The notes under the pieces: generated by a model
Seen by the model: only the letters and a program-made list of their open reading frames with translations
Told to the model about the DNA's origin: nothing
Databases searched by the model: none
Shown: positions 36,321 to 48,042 of the stretch, one piece after another
Position numbering within the stretch: position 1 is the first letter of the stretch
Layout of the letters: each line of letters begins with the position of its first letter
Assembly (NCBI RefSeq): GCF_003597395.2
Contig: NC_133769.1
Span: 179,420,108-179,484,107 of the forward strand
Length of the DNA: 64,000 bases
DNA from: Chelonoidis abingdonii
Taxonomy: Eukaryota > Chordata > Testudines > Testudinidae
Direction: 5' to 3'
Position numbers and translations under genes: made by a program

Positions 36321-37268
36321 GCTGGGATATAGCTCTGCACACATCTCACCAGGAGACAGATTAGCATATCTCCTCAAAGCAGAAGTTGCGTATCCATATG
36401 AGTGAGCAGATACCATAGCTTCAGGGATTCCCAGTGGAAGGCTGACATAATAGGACAATTTAAAATGAAACTGAGCTTGCAGCTGGAATAAAATTACAAT
36501 TTGCCCTGGGTTCTTGGTAGCAAAGCAATTCATGGAACTTGCAATCGGTACTGGTACATAGATGTTTTAAAACTGGCATTTCGGCACTTAAGGTGGGGAT
36601 TAACAGCAATGACTGAAGGACTTTGGCAGCTGTGACATTTTTTTTAAATGGGGCAGTACATATTAATCTTAACACATGCACTGTATTATGCATCCCATTA
36701 CCCTCTCCTGGATGTTCCTTCCTCCTTCCCCCTTGTGTCTGTTGTCTATTTCCCTTACCTTTGTTGCCATACTCTGCTTAGCTCTTTGGGGCAGGGGCCA
36801 TGCCTTTACTCACTCTATGGAAAGCACTGTGCACACTAGATGGTGTGATATTCTGCCTATGGTACATGATAACTTGGTTTACAAATACTGCTGGACTCCC
36901 AGGCAATGGTAGTAAAATATTGTTGGGGAAGCGTGGGAAAGAAATAACTTGTAGTAGATCATCTTTGGGCAATGTGCATAACTAGGGGAATCCTGTCTAC
37001 CCAGTGACCGTATTGTCTCTTGTTCCATCTGCAGGATTCATCCCTGCCTTTGCCTAGGAGCAGCCTTTGGGAGTGTCCTTCTTTTCTGACATGCCTTTCT
37101 CTTCCCCCAAGCTGCTGCAGAGCCTAAAAACTCCAGGAAACAAAGCTCCCTTAGATGGAAGAGGCTGGGCCAACAAAACCCTCTCCTCCATCCTCACCAG
37201 CTCTCAACCTTTACTGGAAGCGCTGTGGTGCTGAGATCACAGAGCAGTGTGTCATTTAGCACCAGTGC
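36321..37268. other. Non-coding stretch
   Basis: No supported gene. A copy of the 'tttggggcaggggccatg' SINE-type tail lies at about 36775-36850. Confidence 0.45.
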
Positions 37269-37305
37269 CTTTTTCTTTCTTTCTTTCTTTCTTTTTTTTT
37301 TTTTG
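37269..37305 (+). repeat. (TTTC)n / poly-T simple repeat
   Basis: A run of TTTC units followed by a T-tract. Confidence 0.9.
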
Positions 37306-37924
37306 GACACTTATCCACTGTGACCTGGGCTGAGACCACCAACCGGATCTGCCTGGTCTCCAGTGAGAAGGCTTCATTTTTCCCTCCAGTCTCTGGTTTT
37401 CTGCAGCACCCATGTGCTGCTAGCGTTTCTGAACAGCCATTATATGGTGAGCACTCTCCATCACGACTCTGTGCTTTGCTGAGGTCAGTATCCTTGGAGA
37501 AGAGGCTCTGTCTCTTGTTACCCGCAGGCCATTCAGTGCCTCTGGACTTATTTTGGCTTTGTCTTGTTTTTTAAAATTGTGGCTCCATGCCCAGTGCCAT
37601 TATCATCATCTGTGAGAGGTTTTATAATTAGTCTATAAATAGCTACCTTAGACAATGATGATGATTGATTCAATCTACAAAGGCTGGTGAATGGGCAAAA
37701 GAAGTAGGGAAATAGGGGTATAAGGCCAGGTTCAGGTGCAATGGGGTTGGACATGACCCAGGGCTGAGGGGTTCTGCCTGATTGTACAAATAAAGGGCCA
37801 GTGTACTCCTTCATCATCCATTGGTCATTTGTGCCAAGAGAGCCTAGATTTGCATGAGACAGTATCAGCACCTATAACATTTAAAAATCCCCTGCCTGTC
37901 TTAGAGAATGCAGTGGTGGCTTTG

Positions 37925-38075
37925 GGCAGCAGCCCTGGGGAATTTCAGGGCAATTGATAATTTAGCAGTGGGTCTGAGCAGAGTCCCTGGGGAATTTTGG
38001 GGCAACTAAGAATGCAGGGTTGGACATGGGCCCTGGGGAATTTCAAGGTAACTGAGAATGCTGCACAGGGGCCAG
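37925..38075 (+). repeat. Degenerate minisatellite, three units of about 46-52 bp
   Basis: 'ccctggggaattt' recurs at 37933, 37985 and 38031. Each copy is followed by a similar 'gg(c/t)aa(c/t)t(a/g)a(g/t)aat' stretch. Three diverged units are visible. Confidence 0.65.
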
Positions 38076-39755
38076 GCGTCTGCCCCCTGGGACTTCAGTG
38101 GTTTAATGTTGACTGCACACTTGAAGATGTGCTGCTTGTCTGTGCACCTCTGTTTGTTGGGTTTTTAGAGGCATCTTGCACACTATGTGTCACCACCACC
38201 AGAAGCATCAGTGGGAGAAGAAGTTGCCTGTATTGCAACAGAGGTGCTGGTGCCCACTGCCATTATTTTTAGATAATCATTAGTTTTAGATGAGCAGTTC
38301 TGTAAGTGTGATCAAGCTGGTGTGTTACTTAAAAGGAAATGGTCTTTTCTCTTCAAACACATCCCATACTTGAGCTGCTGGATCAGCTGGAGGAAAGGAA
38401 ACCCAGACTCACTTAGAGCTGCTTTAATTCCACCAGTGTCCCAGTTGGTGTCATTTGCATGCTAAAGAGCTGGAAGGCTGGGAGCTACTTTAACTTGTAC
38501 CTTTCCTGGATCTCAAGCATCCAAGTAGCATCAATTTAGATCCCCTTAGATAGCCAGGGAATAGATCTAACTGAGTGGAAAGAAATTTAAGAGACCGTTA
38601 GGGGTTTTAATTTTCACCACCTTATTTATCACCTCTGAATTTGGCCCAAGGTTTATAAATTGACCTTCCAAGGGACCTTCCACCCATCAGCGTCTGCCTT
38701 ACAGCACATTCATCTTGATTTGTGCTAATACCAGTACTATTAGTTAATAACACCTTTTTAAATAACATGCAATCACTTTTTCTTGTTTCTTAATAGGCGA
38801 AGACTTCTGGGGTTGCCCCAACTCTATATAGGCAGCCCACGTGTAAGGCAGGGGTTGTAGCTTCCTCTTTTGGTGGCCAGTAAATAATAATAATACTAAT
38901 GAATAGCAGTCACCGCTACTTTCTTCAAATGACAGGTTTAAATCTGGATGTAAGTACAATTCAAACGGGGTGTTATTCCAAGAAGTACTGACACTGGGTG
39001 CTTCGCAGCTTAGAAGCAAATGGAGCATTTCCCGTGGCAAATGTATTAGCCCTTCTGTTCCATGTCCATATTTATTAATACACATATATCAATTACTGAA
39101 AGGGAAGAGTTCCTTTTTCATCCCGCAGCAGCTCTCGAGTGGGGACTTTTATTTATTTATTTGTTTGTATTTTGAAAAAAGGTTTCTCTTAAGTAGAATT
39201 TACTATTTTCTTTAGCCGTTTACACATCATGAAAGTATTTCTAGCACAAGCGGACCCATGAATTGATCAATATTACTCAGAGGGAATATCTAGAATTACC
39301 AATCAGATGACACCTCTTCATTGGTGATAGCTTTGTTTAAATCGGGAATCCCTGAAGTTTCACTTAATGTGGACCACAGGTTATCAGAGAGAGTGTCTCA
39401 TGGACATTTGCCCTAAATGTGCCCAGTCATATAACAGCTCAGTGACGGTTACAGCTACTGGACAAGTAATGGTAGGGACGTGTTAATGTATTTTAGCTTC
39501 GTTTAGTGCAGTTTAGCAGCTGGAAACAGAGTAGCAGCCCCATGTGACCAGGCACTTCTCTGCAGTTTTGGGGAAGTTTAGTTTAGAATCAGCACTAGCT
39601 TTTTATTACTGGTTCTGTCATTCCTTTGCTCTGGTCATGTCACTTCAGCTCTCTATATCTCTTTTTCTCCATCTCTTAAAATGGGGATGAGAATGATGAT
39701 ATTTATACCTTGCCTTATGGAACATTATGAAGCTTGTAGTATTGGCCAGCCTCAA
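38076..39755. other. Non-coding stretch
   Basis: No supported gene. About 39585-39745 resembles the 3' half of a MIR-like SINE ('tttctccatctcttaaaatg'). A (TTTA)n-like run is at about 39147-39165. Confidence 0.45.
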
Positions 39756-40022
39756 GCATTTAAAAATCATGAGTTAGGCCTCAAAATTGAGATTTTAAAA
39801 ATAACCAATTTAGGGGTTCTTTTATTTGCCTTCTGGCTTTGGAGCCTTTGTGGGTCACAATTTCAAGTTCTCTCTGCAAGCATAAAGGCTAGAAATTTAC
39901 ATTATTTGTAAAAAATAGAAGCTGAGATTCTCTCATAATCACCAGACTCCAGGAGCTGGGGTTTTCAGAAAAAACACCACATATCCCAAGCCTTGTGATA
40001 AAATCATGAGACTTGGAAACAC
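39756..40022 (+). repeat. Interspersed repeat with 'atcatgag' at both ends
   Basis: Starts near 'aaaaatcatgagttaggcc' and ends near 'aaaatcatgagacttgg'. The interior contains 'gttcttttatttgccttc' and 'ggagctggggttttc'. I recognise this as a common reptilian repeat but cannot name its class. Confidence 0.5.
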
Positions 40023-40499
40023 TGAATGATTAATGTTTAGAAAGTGCTTTGAACAACGTGAGTGAAAGACTCTGTGGAAGTGCAAAGTATTGCTGTATAA
40101 TCCCAGACTCTGTGTGTCCTCTGCACATGAAGTGACTCAATGAGGAAAGGATGTATTTACCAAAATAACACTGACGAAGAAAGTCTTGGATCAAATTCCA
40201 GATGGACCCAAACTTCCTCTCTCCAGGATGTGCCTCCCTGAATCAGTAGGTCAAAATATCCTGAACTTGCAGGGTGTCTGAAATCTGGATCCAAACTTTC
40301 CCAAATGTTGGATTCTGTTCTTTATAGAAATTAGTTTGAGCTATGAATTCAGGAGTGAACCTGGCTCTGGTATCTGAATTCAGGCCCCTTTCAGTTCATA
40401 TAAGAAAAAGCCCACAGATTTCAAGCAGACACAACTCTCCTCTGTGCTGGTATAGAACAAAACGGGGGGAGTACAAGTACTGAACCATGGAGAGAGCTC

Positions 40500-40645
40500 T
40501 CTTATTATAGGATATTCAGCTAGGGAAACAGGGCATTGAGAAATTGTCACTTTCCTGTGGTCACACAGGAAGTGTGTGACGGATCAGGAACTGAACTCAG
40601 ATCTCCCAATTCAAGTTTGATGCCTTTGACCACAAAAACATCCTT
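40500..40645 (-). repeat. MIR-like SINE, reverse
   Basis: 'ctgtggtcacacaggaag', then 'aactgaactcagatctcc' and 'caattcaagtttgatgcc', in the order expected for a reverse MIR-like element. Confidence 0.6.
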
Positions 40646-41020
40646 CCTCTCTTTTTCCATTAGGTTTACAATGTGTATGGTGGTTCACAGGGGAAGCTTC
40701 TTCTGCAGCTACCAGGCCTGATCTAAAGTTCCCCAAAGTTAATGAAAAGACTCCCGTTGACTTTCAATGGACTTTGGGTTTGAGCCATGGAGGGAATTTG
40801 TCAAGCAAGCTCCTTCCCTTTATTAAATGATGTAAAGAAAATGGTATTTTAGTTTAAGATGCTTTGTAGTTGTGGCATTCTGCAGGGCTTTCCATCTCAC
40901 TGAGTTTGAGGAGAGAAGTCAAGACACTGCCTCCTAACACGCACACACAAATGGGAGTTGTTTCTGCCCCTTGGAAAAGGAGCTAAAGTCATGCCCTTTG
41001 GCCACACCTTGTGAGTCTCT

Positions 41021-41212
41021 TCAGCCTTGTCTACACTGTGGGACAAACATCATGGTGGAGAACATCTTAACTAACAGGATATTAAGTCTTAAACATGATC
41101 AGTTAACATGTTTTAAACATATCTTGTCCCTGGCTACACTGAGTGTTAAGTGGTTATTTAATATCATGCTAGTGCAGTTGTGTTAGAGTCTGTCTACATT
41201 AGGGGGAAAGCA
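41021..41212. mobile_element. Probable MITE with 'gtctacact' ends
   Basis: 'cagccttgtctacactgtg' near 41021 and 'gagtctgtctacattaggg' near 41190 suggest a short element of the class whose ends read TGTCTACA. The target site was not resolved. Confidence 0.4.
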
Positions 41213-41802
41213 TGTTGCAAAATGTTAACCACATTAAATTTCTGCTTTCAGGACAATGTAAAAAGATGCAGCCTAGAAGGACCAGTTGTGAGCACTGCCA
41301 TCTCAAAGGTCTCTGGCAGCTGAGAGGGATCCAGAGAGGCACAACAGAAAAGATGATTAACAGGGTGGATTTCTGAGGAAAGAATAAAAGAGTTAAAAGG
41401 GGGAACACCATTGACATCCATGGAGTAAAAATAGGCATGGAATTGGCTCAGTACTTGTAGTTTGGTTATGTGACAGCTAAATGGGGCTGGCCCAGCTATC
41501 TGCAAGTATCTGAAGGGGGTAAACACCAAGCAGCAGAGGAAGTGGTTAGAGCAGGGCAGGGCACAGAACAGGGAGGAATGGAGTAGAACTCAGAACCTTA
41601 GCCTGGATGTTAGACCCCACCATTAGGAATGTTTCCTTTCAAAGTGAGAACTGACAATCTCCCACATCTTGAGCCATTTATATTGAGACTGGACAATCAG
41701 TAGGCAGTGCAATCAAGAGCAACCCCACACTTGTGGTGGAGGTCTAGGGGCTGGGCTGAATGGGATAGAACCAGGTAGGTACCCGCTCCATGTGGGCAGG
41801 GG

Positions 41803-41951
41803 CAGGGGCGATCCTGTTTACGTCCTCCCCAGCCCTGCTGCACTTGCAGTTTACCCCTGACTGCTCCCTAGCTCCTGCCCCACTGTGCTTTTACCCCCGG
41901 CCTCTTTTACAGTTATTCCCTGGGGGGCCACAAAAAGTTAATCCGGCCCTG
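41803..41951. mobile_element. Small hAT derivative, about 149 bp
   Basis: Starts CAGGGGCGATCC. Read backwards from the right it starts CAGGGCCGGATTAACTTTTT, the same end type as the element at 32624-33480. No matching target duplication was found. Confidence 0.5.
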
Positions 41952-41989
41952 CCGTGAAGGGATATCCTCAGTGCAAGAAGATATCATGA

Positions 41990-43135
41990 CATCATCCAGA
42001 AGGTGAGTCTCAACTGTGGGATCGTGTCCCTCCACACCAGCTTGATGATCTTGCCAGCAAGTTAAAGGAATATGGGCTGGATGAATGTACTATAAGGTGG
42101 ATAGAAAACTGGCTAGATCGTCAGGCTCAATGGGTAGTGATCAATGGCTCCATGTCTAGTTGGCAGCTGGTATCAAGCGGAGTGCCCCAAGGGTTAGTCC
42201 TGAGGCAGGTTTTGTTCCATATCTTCATTAATGATATGGAGGATGGCATGGACTGCACNNNNNNNNNNNNNNNNNNNNNNNNNNNNNNNNNNNNNNNNNN
42301 NNNNNNNNNNNNNNNNNNNNNNNNNNNNNNNNNNNNNNNNNNNNNNNNNNNNNNNNNNNNNNNNNNNNNNNNNNNNNNNNNNNNNNNNNNNNNNNNNNNN
42401 NNNNNNNNNNNNNNNNNNNNNNNNNNNNNNNNNNNNNNNNNNNNNNNNNNNNNNNNNNNNNNNNNNNNNNNNNNNNNNNNNNNNNNNNNNNNNNNNNNNN
42501 NNNNNNNNNNNNNNNNNNNNNNNNNNNNNNNNNNNNNNNNNNNNNNNNNNNNNNNNNNNNNNNNNNNNNNNNNNNNNNNNNNNNNNNNNNNNNNNNNNNN
42601 NNNNNNNNNNNNNNNNNNNNNNNNNNNNNNNNNNNNNNNNNNNNNNNNNNNNNNNNNNNNNNNNNNNNNNNNNNNNNNNNNNNNNNNNNNNNNNNNNNNN
42701 NNNNNNNNNNNNNNNNNNNNNNNNNNNNNNNNNNNNNNNNNNNNNNNNNNNNNNNNNNNNNNNNNNNNNNNNNNNNNNNNNNNNNNNNNNNNNNNNNNNN
42801 NNNNNNNNNNNNNNNNNNNNNNNNNNNNNNNNNNNNNNNNNNNNNNNNNNNNNNNNNNNNNNNNNNNNNNNNNNNNAATGGTCTCAAGTTGCAGTGGGGG
42901 AAGTTTAGGTTGGATATTAGGAAAAACTTTTTCACTCGGAGGGTGGTGAAGCACTGGAATGGGTTACCTAGGGAGTTGGTGGAATCTCCTTCCTTAGAGG
43001 TTTTTAAGGTCAGGCTTGACAAAGCCCTGGCTGGGATGATTTAGCTGGGGTTGGTACTGCTCTGAGCAGGGGGGTTGGACTAGATGATCTCCTGAGGTCC
43101 CTTCCAACCCTGATATTCTATGATTCTAAGTGATA
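41990..43135 (+). mobile_element. CR1 LINE, 3' part including reverse transcriptase, split by a gap
   Basis: Before the gap (42040-42258) the + strand reads as CR1 reverse transcriptase, including W-I-E-N-W-L, G-V-P-Q-G (a conserved RT block) and F-I-N-D-M. After the gap (42877-43135) comes the usual CR1 3' end with 'agggtggtgaagcactgg', 'ggttggactagatgatct' and the terminal 'attctatgattct'. The 618-base gap fits the missing middle of one continuous element. The RT block carries substitutions and no intact ORF2 is visible. Confidence 0.85.
42259..42876. other. Assembly gap (N run, 618 bases)
   Basis: Unsequenced bases inside a CR1 copy. Open frames across it are artefacts. Confidence 0.99.
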
Positions 43136-43869
43136 GAGTTCCTTTGTTTTTTTACTTGATTGGCTCATTGTAAAATGCTTCTGATTCTGGGAGTGTCTCC
43201 TTTTGATTTGACTTATACCAGAAGCCAAGGGGCACCAAAGGGTGGAACACCTGGGAAATAAAGGGCAGTAGGGAAAAGGGAGCAGGGTGTAGTCCTGAAC
43301 AGATACTTCTGTATTTGACGGAATGCTCCATGATGTGCATTTCAGAGAATTGGGAAGTGCTGGTTGGTGTCAGAAGAGGAACAAATGCAGCAGGGTTATT
43401 GTATGGGTACATTTTATCCAGCAATCTGAAAGAACCCTAAATATATCCTCCTGCTTCCCTTCCATGTTTATGTCTGATGTTATTCAACCACGGCACCACC
43501 CTAACGCCTACAGCAGCTCTCCCACGAGGAATGTGTGCTCCCTCACTGCCAAATCCCCCACACGTCATTCACACCCTCTGACAGCCTTCCCCTTCCTCCA
43601 CACAAGGGTGTTCATGCTCACAGAGGCATGAAGCCTTCTCAATATGCCACAGAGATAGGTTGATTGAAAGACAGGCTTTCTCCCCTCCTGGCACCGCTGC
43701 CATTTGCCGCTGATAGGAACAAGCAGCAGTCCCCCAAAGCTCCCTTTTGTCACCAGGAAAATATTCTACATTGGGTCAGAGAGGATTCACAGTCATTGAC
43801 ACTCTGAGCATAAGAGGGCTATAGTGACAACATCGGGAAACCTGTGTAGAATTAAACAAATCTAACTGA
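43136..43869. other. Non-coding stretch
   Basis: No supported gene or recognisable repeat. Confidence 0.45.
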
Positions 43870-44020
43870 TCAGAATGACCGGGTGGCTACAGCATTGGCC
43901 TATGACTCAGGAGAGCTGGGTGCTATTCCTTGCTGTGCCCTTGGTCTGCTCGGTGACTGTGATAAGTCCTTTTAATTCTCAGTTTCCCCATCTATAAAAT
44001 GGGAATAATCATACTAGCAG
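43870..44020 (+). repeat. MIR-like SINE
   Basis: 'gtggctacagcattggcc', 'gactcaggagagctggg' (box B-like), then 'ctcagtttccccatctat' and 'aaaatgggaataatc', the full order of a MIR-like SINE. Confidence 0.75.
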
Positions 44021-44044
44021 AAAAAGGCATAACATGATCAAATG

Positions 44045-44300
44045 GATGGATGCTGAAGCTAGACAAATTCAGACTGGAAATGAGGCTTACATTTCTAACT
44101 GGGAGGGGTAATTAACCACTGGCACAATTTACTAAGGCAGTGGTGGATTCTTGATCACTGACCATTTTAAAATCAGGATTGGGTGTTGTTCTGAAAGCTC
44201 TGCTCTAGGAATTATTTTGGGGAAGTTCTATGGCCCATTTTATACAGGAGGTCAGACCAGATGAGCACAATGGTCCCTTCTGGCCTTGGACTCTAGGAAC
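44045..44300 (+). repeat. CR1 LINE 3' end
   Basis: 'gaagctagacaaattcag', 'taggaattattttgggga', 'caggaggtcagaccagat', then 'cacaatggtcccttctgg'. It is closely similar in layout to the CR1 tail at 1420-1680 but better preserved. Confidence 0.85.
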
Positions 44301-44329
44301 CCCCAATGTTGTATCCCAGACCACACATC

Positions 44330-44717
44330 CAGTGGCAGATTACTGCACAGATCCATGGAGACTGTGCCCAGGAGCCCCTGCCAATTTGGGACCACTGGAA
44401 AAATCTCCCCCCACCACGCCCTTGGGGCTGGAGGACTTATTGCCCCTGCCACAGCCCTGGAGCCATGGCAGGGGGTACAAAGCTTCCCCATTCTCAGGGC
44501 TGCAGCAGGAGGTGGGGGCAGAAAGGAGAGAGGTTGGAACGAGGGCAGGGCCACAGGGGAAGGTCAGACCAGGGTGGGTCTGTGGGCAGGGCCATAGGCA
44601 GAAGGGGTGGAATGGGCTGGGCCACAGGCGGAAGGGGGTGGGCAGGGCCACGATTCTGGCTCCAAGGCCCCCCACTTGCTCTGGCCCATGGGCCCTGGAG
44701 ACCTTAGTCCGTCTCTG
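44330..44717. mobile_element. hAT non-autonomous element, 388 bp
   Basis: Left end CAGTGGCAGATTACTGCAC; right end read backwards CAGAGACGGACTAAGGTC. This is the same end family as 32624-33480. The GC-rich interior gives long open frames on both strands without domains. A clean target duplication is not visible. Confidence 0.7.
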
Positions 44718-45698
44718 TGCACACCTTGTTAAAATCCAGTCAAGGGTGAACCAGGGCAAAACCCAACTGTACAAAACCTTGGAAACCAGAAGGCTTTTCC
44801 CCTTCATGTGGTGTTTCCAATACTCGGACTGCTGCCTGTTGTACACGCGCACTCCCACAAGGAAACAGCTTTGGCTGCCAGCAGCTAGTGCAGCACAGTC
44901 CTTGTTCCTTCAGTCCACACATCTTGTCTTGCCTGTGCTGTAATGCAAAATCTTACCTCCCCCCTCAGCCATGTTAGCATAGGTCAACAGTGGACATGGG
45001 GCGTGACTTCTTGTCTGACATCCAGTGTGGTGCGTGGATATGCTCCTAGTTAAGATTATGCCTTAGTGTGTGTTAATTGAATTTGGGAACTGTGTTGTAT
45101 TTCAGTATCAGTTGGAGCGGCCCCCTCTCTGCGGAATAACTGGAGGGTTGTAACATGCATGAGAGTAACAGCTCCCTACATGGCTGTTTTTGCTGTACTG
45201 TGCAGTGTGGAATTCAAGACACAGAGCAGTTTAGAGCTTGGATTAGAAAACTGCAAGACCAATTTGTGGAGCTTTGGGCCTCGATCTATGAGTTTTCCCA
45301 ATTCATGTGCCTGCAAACCCCTCTCTGCTCACCTAGCCATATCCCATCAATCATCTACCTGGACTGGGACAATGCCCTAGAGGTGAAAGGCTCCACATCC
45401 CAGTCTCCAGAGCCTTCCAAGGGCAGGATAAGTCCACTTTTTACTTTTCCAATGACTGTTACTGAAGTGCTGCTGTATCGATATTTGATACATGCTGACT
45501 ATGTATAGCTAATGTTCTGTTGGCTTCCTGACATTGTACCATGGCAGTGAGACTTGGGTTGATTTAGGTGCATCCATCAAGAAATAACACTGCTGGAGCA
45601 TGGAATCCATTGATGATTTGTGCATGTTTCTGCAACATGCAGGAGAGGCAGTGTTACCTGGGGTCCTTTCAACCCAAAGCTCTTGGTAACTTTTACTT
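44718..45698. other. Non-coding stretch
   Basis: No supported gene. A 117-codon open frame at 45155-45508 has no recognisable domain and is not supported by context. Confidence 0.4.
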
Positions 45699-46227
45699 TG
45701 TGTCAGGAAATAAATCAGGGGAGACATGGCCGTCCGACCGATAGACAGCTGGCACAAACAGGACAACACAAGAGTGCTTTCACTTAAAGCTAAACTTTAC
45801 TAATCTCAAGCACTTACACACGTCTGCAACAAGATTAGTAAAACACCCCCAACCCTTGATAATTACCAAAGCTGAGTGTGGTTCTCAAGTGACACAGCAG
45901 CAGGCTTCCGGTGGCCAAATCTTCCGTCTGCTGGTGGGGACCGCAAGACGTATCCAGAGGGAGAGTCCAAAAAGAGTCCATCTATCTCCAACCTTTTCCT
46001 CTTATTTATACATTAGTAATAGAACGGGATGTCCCTTAAAGAAACCTTGTTAAGTAAGCAGTTTCAATGGTCAAGCAAGAGGTTCCTTCTGATTATTGAT
46101 TAACCAGGTGTGGGTTTTTCCGGAGTTTGCAGCCTTGAGACCCCAATAGACATTCCTGGGGCACATCCTGCTCTTTTAAAATGCATGTATCAGCAACCTT
46201 AACACAATTCTTGTCAGGAAGGACACA
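45699..46227 (-). mobile_element. LTR-like block, reverse orientation
   Basis: On the - strand the block starts TGTGTCCTTCC and ends TCCTGACACA, giving a 6-base inverted TGTGTC/GACACA. A TATA-like 'tgtataaataagag' lies at about 46010 (- strand), followed by sequence of LTR character. No matching flanking duplication was found, so the exact ends are uncertain and it may be only part of an LTR. Confidence 0.45.
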
Positions 46228-47192
46228 GGGTCAAGCTGCCCTTTCTGTGGTACCCCAACGCCCCCTCCCCTTCTTCCTTGGTCAAGCTGAGACTGCTGAA
46301 TAGGCTGCTTTTAAAAATAAGCCATAGTGGTTTCAGTCACTTTACTGGTTTGCCAAAATCTCCCCATACAGCAGTGGGAGATGAAAGCAGAGACTGAGGT
46401 TCCAGGGCTATACAGTGCTTTCGGTGAGACTTGGTAGGTGATGCTCGTGGAGGAAAGGAAATGTGGCAGCCTACTGAGGGGCTGATGACCTATCCAACTG
46501 GTACAATAACTTTGGCTGTAGACTGATGTCTGACCACCAGAGTGAGTGCAGGGCTCAGTTGGGGAACCTGAAGAAAGGACACAAGGGAGGAAATACTTTT
46601 GTGGGAAGTCGTCATTTGATCTGTCAGACACACGGGGAAGCCTCACTGAGGGATATTAATTTCAGGCGCGTGTTTCAATGGTGCAGAGCACCCACTGTTC
46701 AACTGGGGTTGTGGGCACTCATCAGCTCTTCCAAAAATCAGGCCCTTAGTCAGAATCTGAGCTTCAGAAAGGCCATTTATTTTGTATAGTTTTGAGGGTG
46801 GATGGGGTGCCCAAAAAGCAGTCTTGTTAACACACACAGTAAATTGGCCAGATTTCTTTCTCTCATCTCATGGCCTTGTGAAACTATAGAGGTGTATTTA
46901 AAGCTCAGGCCTTACAGCGCCAACCACATTTACTTTTGCCCACAAGCAACACCTACCAATAAGAGATGTATTGGTATATGAACTGAATACAAAAGTACAG
47001 ACTCATCTGTCCTTCCTTGAAAGTGAATGATGCCTCCCAAAATGCAGGTAGAAAACAGCCCAAGTAAAGATGTTCCTTTCCTAGGGAAGTTAGACAGCAT
47101 CACAGACTAGTCTAGGCAGATGAATCAGGAATGCCTCTTAAAGGTTTCCCTAAACAAATCACAAACTCATGAAGAAAGCAGAAAGTCCCAGG
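46228..47192. other. Non-coding stretch
   Basis: No supported gene or named repeat. Confidence 0.45.
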
Positions 47193-47362
47193 CAGGGCCG
47201 CCCAGAGGATTCAGGGGGCCTGGGGCAAAGCAATTTCGGGGGCCCCTTCCATAAAATAAAGTTGTAATACTATAGAATACTATATTCTAGTTGTGGGGGG
47301 CCCTGCAAGACCCAGGGCCTGGGGCAAATTGTCCCACTTCCCCGCCCCTCTGGGCAACCCTG
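47193..47362. mobile_element. Small hAT-type element, 170 bp, relative of 49367-51184
   Basis: Left end CAGGGCCGCCCAGAGGATTC; right end read backwards CAGGGTTGCCCAGAGGGGC. It shares the termini and an internal 'atactatagaatactat' block with the 1.8-kb element at 49367-51184, so it is an internally deleted relative. The flanks show no clear duplication. Confidence 0.75.
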
Positions 47363-48042
47363 TGTGGAAAACCTGAGGACTGTCCAACCTGCCCCACACC
47401 AGCTACCTGGAGGAGTTGCCGAGTCTACCCCTGGCCAGCTATCCCCAGGAACCCATGATTCTGGACCCTCCTGAGGACACCACCCTGACCCAGGTACCTC
47501 AAGAGGGGGAGTCTGGAAGTAGCCCAGGGGCAGCCGACCCTAGTTTGGCTGCAGCACTGCCAGAGCCGATGTCAGCGCGTTGCAGCCAGGATCCCCACTG
47601 ACACAGCGGTGGGTCTTCTGCTGCTGCTAGGGTCCTGGGCTGGGATGCAGTGGAGTGGGAGGGCCTGCGTCCCACCTGCCACCCAACTCATTGGTGGCCA
47701 TCTCCCCCTCTTCCAGGCCTTCAGACCCAGGGCCTGGGCCCACTGTGTTTATACTGTTACTGCTCAGCCCCTGCCTAAGCACCTGACTCACCAGTGCCCC
47801 ACCCTGACCCAGGGCCTGGGCTCACTGTATTTATTTCTACCTTCACATAGGCCATAGAGGAAGATTCATGTGGCCGGACTAATTCCCCACAAGAGCTATT
47901 CCAAAAGGTAGGGAGGCGGTGTGATTTCCTGCTGCCCCGGAGAGAGAAAAGCCCCGGCTAACCTCTGTGGTGGAGAATGTGGGCATGATCCTTTGACCCC
48001 TGTGAGAAGGGATCTGGGGGGGAATGTACCCCAGAAAGAGCC

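Noticed and set aside
44230..44943. 237-codon open frame
   Set aside because: It runs through a CR1 tail and a GC-rich hAT short element and has no recognisable domain; frames are open on both strands because of composition.
45155..45508. 117-codon open frame
   Set aside because: No recognised domain, no splice context and a second overlapping frame; most likely chance.
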